From the NCBI GenBank assembly GCA_021613375.1, contig CM038721.1, positions 2,430,486 to 2,494,485 of the forward strand: a DNA stretch of 64,000 nucleotides, in the 5' to 3' direction. Under the pieces are notes generated by a model. It was not told where the DNA came from. It made no database searches and worked only from the letters and a program-made list of their open reading frames with translations. Shown here one piece after another: positions 1 to 11,759 of this stretch (position 1 is the first letter of the stretch; each line of letters starts with the position of its first letter). A program made the translations under genes and the position numbers. The DNA comes from Megaleporinus macrocephalus (Eukaryota; Chordata; Actinopteri; Characiformes; Anostomidae).

Positions 1-244
1 GGAGATCCACAAAGTACCAGTTTGGCTTGTTCCAGTGGTGCTAACGTTAGCCAGGTTTGCTAGCTAGCTGACATGAACAAGTCCAGTAATACCAAACTTT
101 GTTTTTCTTCATTGGTGTAAGGATTATAATTACCGTATCAACTGCAGACACTTCCTCTTCTTTCTCTCTTCACAAGGAAAGTTCTGGAATAATAACTGAG
201 GAGTTTTTTTAGGAACACAGAACTGCAGCTGCTGAACAGACAGA

Positions 245-1168
245 ACCTCAGTAGAGACTCAGCAGAGACTCAGTAGAGACTCAGTAGAGACTCAGCAGAG
301 ACTCAGCAGAGACTCAGTAGCAACTCTCAGCAGAGACTCGGCAGAGACTCGGCAGAGACTCGGCAGAGACTCAGCAGAGACTCTCAGCAGAGACTCTCAG
401 TAGAGACTCTCAGTAGAGACTCAGTAGAGACTCAGCAGAGACTCTCAGCAGACTCTCAGCAGAGACTCTCAGTAGAGACTCAGCAGAGACTCTCAGTAGA
501 GACTCAGCAGAGATACAGTAGAGACTCTCAGTAGAGACTCTCAGCAGAGACTCTCAGTAGAGACTCAGCAGAGACTCTCAGCAGAGACTCAGTAGAGACT
601 CTCAGTAGAGACTCAGCAGAGACTCTCAGCAGAGACTCAGCAGAGACTCTCAGTAGAGACTCAGTAGAGACTCTCAGTAGAGACTCAGTAGAGACTCAGC
701 AGAGACTCTCAGCAGACTCTCAGCAGAGACTCTCAGTAGAGACTCAGCAGAGACTCTCAGTAGAGACTCAGCAGAGATACAGTAGAGACTCTCAGTAGAG
801 ACTCAGCAGAGACTCTCAGTAGAGACTCAGCAGAGATACAGTAGAGACTCTCAGTAGAGACTCTCAGCAGAGACTCTCAGTAGAGACTCAGCAGAGACTC
901 TCAGCAGACTCTCAGCAGAGACTCTCAGTAGAGACTCAGCAGAGACTCTCAGCAGACTCTCAGCAGAGACTCTCAGTAGAGACTCAGCAGAGATATAGTA
1001 GAGACTCTCAGCAGAGACTCAGCAGAGACTCAGCAGAGACTCAGCAGAGACTCTTAGTAGAGACTCAGTAGAGACTCTCAGTAGAGACTCAGCAGAAACA
1101 CAGTAGAGACTCAGCAGAGACTCAGGAGAGACTTACGAGAGACTCAGCAGAGACTCAGCAGAGACTCA
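245..1168. repeat. 11/13-bp minisatellite
   Basis: AGAGACTCAGC or AGAGACTCAGT (11 bp) alternates with the 13-bp form that has an extra CT (AGAGACTCTCAGC). About 75 units with occasional AGATACAGT variants. A longer block with CAGCAGACTCTCAGCAG recurs near 445, 705, 905 and 945, showing block duplication. Not coding. Confidence 0.95.
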
Positions 1169-1224
1169 GACCCGGATGTGTTAACAAGCGAAGCTGAAAG
1201 AATTTGAATAAAAAAATTTCTTGT

Positions 1225-1355
1225 TGATCCAATAGAAATGCTCCAACTATAGCTTGGAAAACAATCTGTTTCCACTGAAGTACAGTGAAATCGAAGACAG
1301 ATTTAAGTTGGCATTTTGAGATTCTTGTCTTTCATTGGACAGCGATGATGTAACG
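1225..1355 (-). repeat. Dispersed repeat with CATTGGACAGYGATG end
   Basis: CCAATAGAAATGCTCCAA and CTTTCATTGGACAGCGATG frame a segment related, in varying orientation, to 2437-2590, 59700-59960 and 60946-61105 plus 61670-61810. No coding capacity. Confidence 0.5.
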
Positions 1356-2436
1356 ATTAACGTATTTGCCAGTGTTGGTGTTAAAACCTGCTGCATACTC
1401 ACAGGACAAGCAGGACCGTCTCAAATGTGAAGAGTTTAGTTTTTACTGTGTGCCCGACTATGAGGGGTTGGTTATTTAGAATAGGTGGGGTATGAGGGTA
1501 TTTAGTACTTTAGATACTAAAACACATGAATTCTGATCTAATCAGTCTCAGTGAGGTCACATGGCTATAAATGGGAGACTTATGCCGGGATCAGATGCGG
1601 CATTAGCTCAGTTCCTATATGAATTTCCAACGTCGGACCTGAACATAAGTCTCAGGACGAGGAACAGGTGTAGTATTGTGTGACGGGTCGCGTGGCGTGA
1701 CCTCAGTTGACGGACAGTTAACAGTTAACCCTCCTCCTCAACGACCTATGAGCTCGCTCAAGAACACAAACAATGTTTGGTCAGCGCCAAACCTGCAGTG
1801 CTTGGTCTCAGGACTAAGACACACTTAAACGTATGGCACTGTGATTGTCTAATCTGATGTAGTGAACATTGTGAAAGAAGAAAGTATTGTGAAGTCCGGC
1901 TTTGTGTATCATTGCGCCTGGAGAGAACCTGAAATCTTGGTTTGTTTTGAGGGAAGTTTGTTAAAAGGTTGTTTTTTGTTTGTAAAGTTTCCTGTATTCT
2001 GTAATCTGATTGGTCATGAGATCTCTAGGTTTAGTGGCGAGTGCTGCTACATAGCACCGCCATATAATCAAGTCACGGCGGATGACATAAGCTGTCATGT
2101 CTGGTTGGCTATTACTGGTGATGGTCACGTCAGACGTCATAATGTTTGATGTCCTGAAGGCTCGCCAGACGTTTAGCAACACCGACTGTGTGAAATAAAC
2201 TGTCATGACAAACGTTATGACATCTGTCATTACGATTATCTGGTAATGGTAACATGACACTGTTACATACTGAACGAATCATGACAGTGTATGACGTCTT
2301 CCATGATATGCTGATGTGTAGCAGGGTTCAAGTAGAGGGTTACATTTCTTTAAGCAGTGCAGGGAATTTGGTAGGTCTGGCTGTTTTCCCAAATTAATTA
2401 GGGATCAAAACATTCCAGCATTAAGATGTACGAGCA
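1356..2436. other. No gene seen
   Basis: Mostly non-repetitive. Many ATGACA/TGTCAT and TGACGTC-like words at 2060-2310. The overlapping short frames on both strands look random. Confidence 0.5.
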
Positions 2437-2588
2437 TATTGTCATTGGCCAATGAAAAATAAGTATCTCTAAAATGCCAGCTTTACAGCAGAGGTCTTTA
2501 CTTTCAATACAAGTCAATGGAACCAGAATTTTCTCCAGGCTTTTTTGGAGCATTTCTATTGAGATCCATGTTTTTCTTAGGACAGTGA

Positions 2589-2590
<2 letters not shown>
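2437..2590 (+). repeat. Dispersed repeat, same family
   Basis: Contains GGCCAATGAAAAATAAGTAT, AAGTCAATGGAACCAGAATT and GGAGCATTTCTATTGAGATC, close to 59735-59865. It ends GGACAGTGATGATATATA and passes into a TA run and then a Tc1 terminus. Confidence 0.6.

Positions 2591-2633
<43 letters not shown>
2591..2633. repeat. (TA)n microsatellite
   Basis: Pure AT/TA run between a dispersed repeat and the left terminus of a Tc1 derivative. Confidence 0.98.
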
Positions 2634-2637
<4 letters not shown>

Positions 2638-3038
2638 ACCATTCAAAAGTTTAGGATCGCTTTAGAATTTCATTTCATGCAATTTTCATGCAATTCACAA
2701 ACTATATTGTCCATTTCACAATGAATGTAAGTGTATCAGATGATTTTTAAAGAATATAAATGTTTGTATCCATTTTTGTATAGAGGCTTATTTTGCATAT
2801 AGTTCTATTATCAGTAATTCTCAGTCCTCTGTCTAAATCTCCTGGTACGACCACCAATCCAAGTTAAGGATGTTATTGGACTAATTGGTTCTTAGGACAC
2901 TCTTGCTCAATTGTGATGCACAGCTGAAAAACATTCTACTAATAAGTGAGTATAAAAGGGAACAACATTCTAGGTTAGTTTAGTATCTGAAGATCAGCAG
3001 TTGATGGCTTGCTGACCGACTCACAATGACCAGAAAGA

Positions 3039-3041
<3 letters not shown>
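2634..3041 (+). mobile_element. Truncated copy of the 61.1-kb Tc1 derivative
   Basis: The left terminus CACAACCATTCAAAAGTTT and the next 380 bp follow 61106-61500 closely, including the transposase ATG at 3026 (MTRK). After that the copy is cut off by a TA microsatellite at 3042. The right terminus is absent. Confidence 0.82.
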
Positions 3042-3110
<69 letters not shown>

Positions 3111-3121
3111 TGTGTGTGTGT
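3042..3121. repeat. (TA)n-(GT)n microsatellite
   Basis: A TA run to 3108, then GT repeats. It replaces the right half of the Tc1 derivative at 2634. Confidence 0.98.
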
Positions 3122-4020
3122 GAGTTAGGGACAGTCTTTGGAGCCGTGTGCAAGTAAAGTAGAAGTCTAACACCGAGCCACATGCAATATAAATGCCTCA
3201 CAGGAGTACAGAGCCACTCCGAGTCCAGCAGCTTTTCCCAGCATCAGTAACAGCAGCAAAGCCTCCAGCCTGGAAGCGATGGAGGTTATATTCAGGCCTC
3301 ATCTGTCAGTTCCCAGCCAGTTAAACAGAAGGTGCTGGAAGGCTGATAATACGGCGTCATTCGAGGCACTTGGGTGGTGTACGGCGATTGAGCTCAGGCC
3401 ATTAAACATTTACCTTTTATTACCGGCTCAGAGGGAAGGAGCGGAAAAAATGAGATCCTTCTGATGCCCACTGTAAAGCTGCCATCGATCAGGCCCTGGA
3501 AGTGCCCGGAGACGCCGCCGCTCCAGCAGAGCAGAGCAAACTCCCTCCACTGAATCACATTCTGCGCTCACAGCGCCGCATCCCCGCCAGCACAAAAAAC
3601 ACATTTAGCCTATTGTGTGCTTAAACTGGAGCGGAATCTGCTTCTTAAGGAGCTATTTCTGCAGACAGCGCCGAGGTAAACACACATGAGGATCGTACAT
3701 ATCCCACTAGCGGAGCCACAGGCTCGCAGGCCCACCCAATCACAAAGCTCAATTTCCCACGCAATATCACAGGAATGAATATACTTGTGTATCTGTAGGC
3801 TGGGTTGCATCGTTCCGTAATGGGTCCTGGAAATAATCAGGAGGCTATCGTGTTTCTTTAAGGAGAAAACAGAATTCGGTGAACCCCGACTCAACCATGG
3901 CTGAAGTCATTTGCAGTCATGAAGTCCAATGACAGACTCGAATCAATAATTTATGGGTTACTGATATGACAAGTAATAAATATATGATATATGCATCAAA
4001 ATTGTTCAACAAAACCTCAA
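3122..4020. other. Non-repetitive intronic island
   Basis: Balanced composition at about 3180-3900 with no repeat words, unlike its surroundings. A conserved non-coding element is possible; no exon signal seen. Confidence 0.35.
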
Positions 4021-4260
4021 TTTCAATTTGTTTTGTTTGTTTTTGAACTTTTTCCTACAAAGTGGAATAATCTCCCAGTTAATGATCGGGACTCTCTACA
4101 TTTAAGTCCAGACTGAAAACATACTTGTTTAGTTTAGCTTTTGGTGACTGAGCTACACTCTGGAATGCTTCTCATCCTCTATATTAACCCAAACCAGAAC
4201 TAACTTTGGTTCTTTTCTTTCTAAGGTAATAACCACCCACCGGACCCAAGGACGAATTAA
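4021..4260 (+). pseudogene. Possible LINE C-terminal fragment
   Basis: Around 4060-4140 the plus strand, with frame breaks, gives a TLHLSPD/TFKSRLKTYLF-like ending, the usual C-terminal words of fish L2/Rex-type LINE ORFs. It is short and degraded, so the family is uncertain. Confidence 0.35.
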
Positions 4261-4269
4261 GGATAGTCT

Positions 4270-4504
4270 GGACCCCTGGGCAAAGAGATACTGGACAGAG
4301 AAAATCTGTCTCTAGTAGATATATAATGGGAAATGAGAAAAGTGTGATTTTTTCTTTTACTAAAACCAGTTAAAAGTAGTAACCTGATGTGATAATTAGG
4401 GATGGGTGATATGGCACGCTATTATAGGCTATATATAATATTGTACACAATATTCAAATATGTCGGCGATATTATTGTGTTTGATGCGATATGGCACACC
4501 CCTA
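4270..4504. mobile_element. Partial copy of the 46.4-kb hAT-like MITE
   Basis: Read in reverse this matches 46431 to about 46660: TAGGGGTGTGCCATATC, then GCCATATCACCCATC, and the CTACTTTTA and AGAGACAG segments. The distal half is missing or too diverged to see. Confidence 0.7.
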
Positions 4505-6815
4505 CTCAGGCATTGTAATATATAAGGTGGAACAGGAAAACGTGAACATCAAGCTGATCAATAGGAAGCGACTCGTGTTAGCGCTACGGGCGGGAGTGTC
4601 TGACAGTCTGAGTGTTATCAGAACAAGCCCCCAGCGTTAAAAGAATATCTAAATCTCAAGAAACTTCTCAAAATCTCATCACAATGCTTCATAACACAAC
4701 CCTATACTTAAAGGTATGCAAGATAAGTTCACGCTAGGCACCCATGTTTCAGAGAAGAGAAAATCTGACAAATACAACGGCTATATTTACATCTGTGGAC
4801 ATCACGACCCCCCAGTTCCAAAGGAAAAGCAGAGTTGTTAAGTTTCTTAAGTTTCAATGACGTCGTTTACATCCCAGCATCCAAATTATACTGAAAATAA
4901 AAAAAATTGGGTGGAATTGCCCTTTAATTATTAAATAACTCCAGTTCTATTGCTGGAGTTACAGGTTCATGTATTAATGAACAGCTTAGTTCCAAAACCA
5001 AAAACATCAGACTGTGACTCAGTACGGTTCAGCTCTACTCCGAGGCTACGCTAACGCTATGAGGAGTTCCCACATTACTGCTAATTAGCCTCCCTGCGTT
5101 TATATGTATAGCTCCGTTTACCAATGTTTGGAAATATTTCCAAATCTCCGCCCGCAGGCTTGGGGAGGAACTCAGCGCTGGGGGCTCCCACTTTGTTGCT
5201 GTGAAATCCCCCTGATTGTGGTTTTAAACCTAAGCAACCTGCCTTCTTTAGCGGTAGCTGCTAGCTTAGGGCGTGTTTTTATTCCTCGTGTGGAATTTGC
5301 CTGGCATGAAACGGGTCTGATTGCTGTGACAATCAAAATGTTTGTGTGTGGCGTCGCTGACACCTTTCAGGTTGTCAGGATCTAGGACGCTAACAAGCGG
5401 AGCTGCTGCTCTGCGTTGATACTCGCTGCTTAGCGCTCCGTCTGAACCGGCGGGGTGCTGCGGTACAGTATTTTTAACAGTTCCTGCCGTATTCTGATTA
5501 GGAATAAAATTACAGGACTTCGGACTATCACAAGGTGGCCCACTGGTTTGCTAGGCTACTGGTGGTACCGTTAGCCTTTAATTGGTGCTGTGAAGTGTGA
5601 GGAGAACATCGCCTCCAAGAACAATCACTACAGTCACACGCGCTAACACTGTGTACATGCTAATATTTCACGTTTCCTACAACCTGGCTTCTTGATGGAT
5701 GCGGCTAAAGATAAAGTTCTATATAAATTTTACATTCTGGTGATAGTGAAGCTAACTGTGATGCTAAGCCATCTATTCTGTTGGAAGTTTCTTCAGATGA
5801 TTCTCAAATAACAGGTCTACAAAATGTGGTTTTGTTGTGGCTTTAATTGTTGCCCCCCGTTCTTGTTCTGACATTTAGTGCTAGGGTTTGCTCTCTGCTG
5901 CTCTCAAACACCTGATTAGGGCTTTAATGGGCGAAATTCCACCAATTGTGGCGTAATTAACCGGTCAGAGTGTAAACAAAGTCAGCCGGAATGGTCCGAA
6001 ACACTCTGCTCTAGAGAGGCTTACCAAGTCAGAGCCGCTCGCAGTGGTGGTGAATGGAACCAGACGTCCACCTGTGAAACAGCTCGCTCATATTAAACGC
6101 TATTACACACAGAGCGGCTATGAATGCACAACCAAAACACTGTTCTGTGATCATTTTCGGGAATGTTTAGGCCTAAAATGTGTCCAGTCATCTAAGAGGG
6201 GCGCATATGGGGTAAAACAGACCCCCAAAGAAGGGTCAATTGTTTCAGCTCTCTGAATATTTTACCATTAACACTTCATATAGACACTCAGAAGAAATGT
6301 GTAGGTTCACTGGTAGGCCCGAATACGTTTGACCACCAAAGTCCAGTCCTTTTGACTAGTGTGGTAACACCCTGTCCAGCCGTGGTTCAGTCGGACTAGC
6401 TCGATCACTAACATCACTAACGGAGCCCAAACAAGAACACATCACTGCTGGGTCTGTCCCACTAATCTCTGGTCCACTGAGTAAGAAAGTCCTGCTGCAC
6501 CATTTAAGGTGGAACTAAAGAATTCCAAGAAGAAGCTGGAGAACAGGAAGCATAGCTTCAGCCTCGTGTGAGGTCAGAGCTCATCAGAGCTTTAGGTGGT
6601 GTTATCAGCCGAGCGTAGAGCTCCGTAAGTGAGCTGGTTTAAAGTAGTTCCTCCATCACTGCACCATCTCTGTGTACTGATATGATACAGCTATGATATA
6701 CTGTACACACCTGCTCTGCAGGTCTTCCTTCTGATAGGTTCAGTTTGAATAAAGCTCCGCCCACGCGGTGAACACCAAGTGTAGGTACAAGACCACGCGC
6801 CAAGACTGTATAAAA
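4505..6815. other. No gene seen
   Basis: Unclassified sequence, probably with old dispersed repeats: the word AATTCCACCAATTGTGG at 5936 and GGTGGAATTGCC at 4911 hint at one family. Short frames (5104-5385, 6044-6256) lack any domain. Confidence 0.4.
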
Positions 6816-7195
6816 CAGGGGTCACTAATAGGCGGACCGCGGTCCGAGTCCGGACCCAGACAACGTCCATGTGAAATTAACAAGAAGACGCACGTTTTAT
6901 TTACTTTCTCTATAAATAAACACTAAGATTCTCTTTTTTCAGAAACGTTTGTTTAATGTAGCTCTTGTTTTTATTGAAGTGAGTAAAAACATTTATTAGA
7001 AGTTTATAAATAATTAATTCAGTTCAGTATTTAAACAGTAAATATACTGAAATATACTGAACGGTATGTGTGGTGTGTTGGTGTTTCAGTATCTGATGGT
7101 ATAAGATGCTGATACTTCAGTAAACAGGATACACCACTGAATCAGAACACACGTTAGAGATGGTGACGGTCTGGACCGACCTGAGGAGATCTCCT
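6816..7195 (+). mobile_element. hAT-like non-autonomous repeat, copy 1
   Basis: It begins CAGGGGTCACTAATAGGCGG followed by ACCGCGGTCC, the style of many vertebrate hAT termini. From about 6950 to 7195 it matches 62938-63180 in reverse, including the paired motifs around CAGGATACACCACTGAATCA. The far end is not defined. Confidence 0.55.
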
Positions 7196-7680
7196 CTAAC
7201 TGGACCGTACTGGACTCTAATTAAACACTCCTGGTATATAACGTGTTTGGCGTGCAGACTCTCGCACCACTTACAATACTTCAAGTACAAACCTAGTTTA
7301 TAAGGACCCTCAGAGTGAAGACATAAGCAGCTTGGACCGGAACATGAAGTGCAACGTGAAGTCCACTGTAAAGTTTATAATTTGTTCAATAAACACAAAA
7401 AAATTTGGAGCTTGAATTCCATTTTTTTACCTCCCCCAATAAACAATAAACATAATATTCATAATAACTCATAAGCAGCTACTCAGAGCTCGGTAGGATT
7501 ATGCTGAAGCGACAGCGCCTGAAGGATGCTGGACTATATCGCCGGCGGTGTCCTGTCTGGGAAAACACTACACAACAACTTGTTCTTCTCCGGAGTCCAT
7601 TTTCCACAAAGCCGAATGCCTCTGACCTTTATTGTCCTGCCAATGTCAGACTGTCTGGTACTCGGCTGGCAATTAAATCT
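7196..7680. other. No gene seen
   Basis: No classified repeat. The frame at 7501-7728 has a RLKDAGLYRRRCPVW stretch faintly like a Tc1 transposase segment, too short to claim. Confidence 0.35.
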
Positions 7681-7850
7681 CTGACTTTGTTGTTTTTACT
7701 GAGCAACTGGTTCACCTCATTCAATTAATCAAGGGCTTGACGAACGCTTGATTAATTGAATCAGGTACACCATTGTCTGACAAACAAAAGTGCTCCAGGC
7801 AGGAGGACCTGGAGGAAAGGGAAAGCGGTGCAACACTCGGGTAGACTATC
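7681..7850. repeat. Hairpin-containing dispersed repeat
   Basis: ATTCAATTAATCAAG at 7719-7733 and its exact reverse complement at 7747-7761 form a 15-bp stem with a 13-nt loop. TCAGGTACAC and GCTCCAGGCAGGAGGACCTGG follow. Similar hairpins occur in an abundant fish repeat. Confidence 0.6.
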
Positions 7851-8211
7851 TGGGTGCATTTAAGAAAAGTGCATGAGTCATGCTGGTTAATTGCTCATTG
7901 TTGATGACCTGGAATATTTGAGCTGCTAATTCAAATATTTAAGCGTTGATTAAGGGTACAGAAAGAGCTCTCGCACTCTTTCACTCAGGCCCATGTGCCC
8001 CCCAATCCCCCCCTCGCTGACATATGCTCATTATGTCTGGCTGAAATGAATAAATATTCAATTAATAATGTAAATGAAAGCAAACTGCTGAATCCAAAAA
8101 TTGGACCGGCTATTAGAAAAACGTACCACAGCTCTTTATGTATGGCGTCCTTCAGAGAGACTAGTGTTCACACACAGCGGAATATGACCTCCGCATTAAA
8201 CCCATCCACGC

Positions 8212-8648
8212 AGTGACACACACACACACACAAGTAAACACACACACTAGGGGCAGTGAAACACCCACACACCCACCCACACACACACACATGCACACAC
8301 TAGGGGCAGTGAAACACCCACACACACACACACACATGCACACACTAGGGGCAGTGAAACACCCACACACCCACACCCACACACACATGCACACACTAGG
8401 GGCAGTGAAACACCCATACACCCACCCACACACACACACATGCACACACTAGGGGCAGTGAAACACCCACACACCCACACACACATGCACACACTAGGGG
8501 CAGTGAAACACCCACACACCCACACCCACACACACATGCACACACTAGGGGCAGTGAAACACCCATACACCCGCACACACTAAAGGCCTATAAAATACCC
8601 CCCACACACACACACCCGCACACACTAAAGGCCTATAAAATACCCCCT

Positions 8649-8685
<37 letters not shown>

Positions 8686-9164
8686 GGGGCAGTGAAACAC
8701 CCCCCAACACACACATGCACACACTAGGGGCAGTGAAACACCCATACACCCGCACACACTAAAGGCCTATAAAATACCCACACACACACGCACACACTAA
8801 AGGCCTGTGAAATACCCACATAAACATAAACACACACACACACACACACTAGTGAAGACACACACTAGGGTGAAATTCCATGTGAAAACACCTACATACA
8901 CACACACCCACACAATAGGGAGCCTTGAAATACCCACATACACACAAATAGTGAATGTACAAAACTAGGGGGCAGTGAAACACCCACATACACACAAATA
9001 GTGAACACACACACTAGGGGGCTGTAAAACACACACATACATACATACACACACACAATGAGGGGCCATGAAACTCCCACATACACACACACACACACAC
9101 ACACACTAGAGAACACACACACTAGGGGGCTGTAAAACATAGCAGAATTCCGTGTGAAAACATG

Positions 9165-9195
<31 letters not shown>

Positions 9196-9500
9196 ACACA
9201 CACACACACACATATATAATAGGGAGCCGTGTAAATGTACAAACTAGGGGGCTGTGAAACACCCAAACACACAATAAGGGGCCGTGAAATACCCACCAAC
9301 ACACACATACACACTAGTGAACACACACACTAAGGGGCATCGAAACACCCACATACATATACACATACACACTACTGAACACACACAGTAGGGGGCTGTA
9401 AAACACACACATACACTCTAGTGCACACACACACTAGGGGGCAGTGAAACACCCACATACACACTAGTGAACACACACTAGGGGGCTGTATAACACAATG
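8212..9500. repeat. CA-rich minisatellite with TAGGGGCAGTGAAACACC core
   Basis: CACACACTAGGGGCAGTGAAACACCC-type units of variable length (about 45-70 bp), spaced by CA runs of differing length. A variant subset has CTAAAGGCCTATAAAATACC (about 8580-8810). From 8990 the core gains a G (TAGGGGGC). It ends where the SINE-like repeat body begins at 9507. Frames in it are Cys/Val/His-rich artefacts. Confidence 0.95.
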
Positions 9501-9506
9501 AGCACA

Positions 9507-9640
9507 CATCCCTGGAGTGGTGAGCAACCCTATCCACAGTACCTGGTGAGCAGTTGGATGTTAGGTGTCCTGTCAGCTCAGGGGATCAAACCAGCGACCT
9601 TAGGGTCACAAGGCTGATTCCTTGACCTCCAGCTCACGAG
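9507..9640 (+). mobile_element. SINE-like dispersed fish repeat, copy 1
   Basis: The segment has the ordered words CCCTATCCACAGTACC, GAGCAGTTGG, TCAGGGGATCAAACCAG, CGACCTTAGGGTCAC and CAGCTCACGA. The same series is present at 42157-42230 and 47335-47540. All three copies lie just 3' of ACACACTAGGGGGCAGTGA-type sequence. Confidence 0.6.
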
Positions 9641-10908
9641 TGCTGCAGGATCCACAATAACGTTAACGCTGCTAGTTTGTTAGCTGAATGTCTGTAAGAT
9701 GAAGGTAGTTTTCTGAGGTAATTTATTAACAGAGGTGTAATGTTGTAGATAATTCTTGCCATTTAGCACTAGCTAATGCTAAGAGCTGAGGTAATGTGAA
9801 CAGAGAGGTAATGTTGTAGATAGTTTGTGCTGTTTAGCTCTAGCTAACGCTGTAGCAATCTAAAGTTGTAGTATCTAAAGTTGTAGATAGTTTTGGTGTT
9901 TAAAACTAGCTAATGCTAATACCTGAGGTAATATATTAACAGAGATCTAATATTGTAGATAGTTCTTGGTGTTTAAAACTAGCTAATGCTAATACCTGAG
10001 GTAATATATTAACAGAGATCTAATATTGTAGATAGTTCTTGGTGTTTAGAACTAGCTTATGCTGTTATCTGAGGTAATATATTAACAGAGATGTTATGTT
10101 CTGGATAGTTCTTGCTGTTTAGCACTGGCTAACGCTGTAGCTGAATATATTATCCATCTGCAATGTTTCAGATAGTTTTTGCCATTTAGCCCTATCTAAC
10201 AGTAACAGCTGAGGTAATATGCTAATGGAGATGTAATGTTCCAGATAATTACTGGTGTTTAGCACTAACTAACACTAAAAGCTGAGGTAATATGCTAATA
10301 GAAATTTAATGTTCTAGATAGTAACTAGTGTTTGGCACTAACTAACATTAACAGCTGAGGTAATATGATAATGGAGATGTAATGTTCTAGATAGTAACTA
10401 GTGTTTAGCACTAGCTTACACTAAAAGCTGAGTTAATATGCTAATGGAGATGTAATGTTGCAGATAGTTTTTGCTGTGTAGCACAAGCCAATGCTAACAG
10501 CTGACATTATATATTAACAGAGGTGCAGGGTTCTAGATAGTTCTTGGTGCTCCAGGATCCACAAAACACTGTTAGTTGGTTAGCTGAATGTCTGTAAGAT
10601 GAAGGTAGTTTTCTGAGGTAATTTATTAACGGAGATGTAATGTTCTAGGCAATTCTTGCCATTTAGCACTAGCTAATGTTAAGAGCTGAGGTAATGTGAA
10701 CAGAGAGGTAATGTTATAGATAGTTTGTGCTGTTTAGCACTAGCTAACGCTGTAGCAATATATTAACAGAGATCTAATATTGTAGATAGTTCTTGGTGTT
10801 TAGAACTAGCTAATGCTATTACCTGAGGTAATATATTAACAGAGATGTTATGTTCTGGATAGTTATTGCCATTTAGCACTAGCTAACACTGTAGCTGAAG
10901 TAATATAT
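9641..10908. repeat. 73-bp satellite with a 0.9-kb higher-order repeat
   Basis: Units of about 73 bp contain CTGAGGTAATATATTAACAG, AGATGTAATGTTCTAGATAG and TTTAGCACTAGCTAATGCTA. About 17 units. The block from about 9645 to 9860 recurs at about 10550-10765 (starting GGATCCACAA and including GAATGTCTGTAAGATGAAGG), so the array has a second period near 905 bp. One unit of this family is embedded in the next minisatellite. Confidence 0.92.
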
Positions 10909-11759
10909 TAATTGGGGAGAAGGAGAAACTTCATTAGGAGCCCAGACAGACTGGGAAGATGGTGAAGAATGAATACACCATGTTTAACGGTTAACAGCGG
11001 CACGTCTGCTGAGGCCGAGTTTTCTGTAAAAGTATTGTGTGCGCTGCAGATTTAGGCCAAGCCTATTCACCCATTTTATACACTTCTTTTTTTATTTAAG
11101 ACTCTCTCGCTTAAAAGTCAATCACTTTCTAGAAGTAGGACATAACAGGATCGTTGAATATCATATGGGGGAGACCCGCAAGCTCCCCGGGTGCGATGAA
11201 AGCGGGGTGGAATGTAGGTCTCCCAAACCGGGGCTTCACCATGTCTTCAGGGCTCACAAAGGGAGGGAAATCGAAAAAGAGTTGGCGAAAAAAATAAATA
11301 AATAAAATGAATAAAACCTCCAAGTGCCCCCAAGCCTGAGTGCTGTTATGGGTCCAATCGCCACTTATAAAGGCCTAAAAATACAGCTGCAGACGCTGCG
11401 AGGAACACAGAGCCGAGCATGCACGGCTGGCTGATCGAAGGCAGGAGAAGCAATTGCGGAGGTGAGCCAATGTCACTCTGAATCTGGGTTAGGATAATGG
11501 GCTCAATCAGTCGCGGAGCTGAACGCAAATGTAATTATTGTCTGAGTCCGCTCAAGTAGCGGCGCAGGTGGCTGTGGAATGTATTGTCTCAGCACATTCT
11601 ACACCAGAGGATGTGACCGTAGTGAGAGTTTTTGTGGCTGGAACAAGGTGAGTTGGTAAGTGGGGTTAGCCTGGAATCTCGGGAAGCGCACATACATACC
11701 AAACCGTCCACGTGTTACATAAAAAAAACGATACGCAGTTACAGGAATATGACTATTTC
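10909..11759. other. Non-repetitive island between two satellites
   Basis: About 11020-11560 has balanced composition and no repeat words. It is a candidate conserved non-coding stretch. Confidence 0.35.

Noticed and set aside
7501..7728. Possible Tc1 transposase fragment
   Set aside because: Only about fifteen residues resemble the family, with no neighbouring transposase motifs or terminal repeats.
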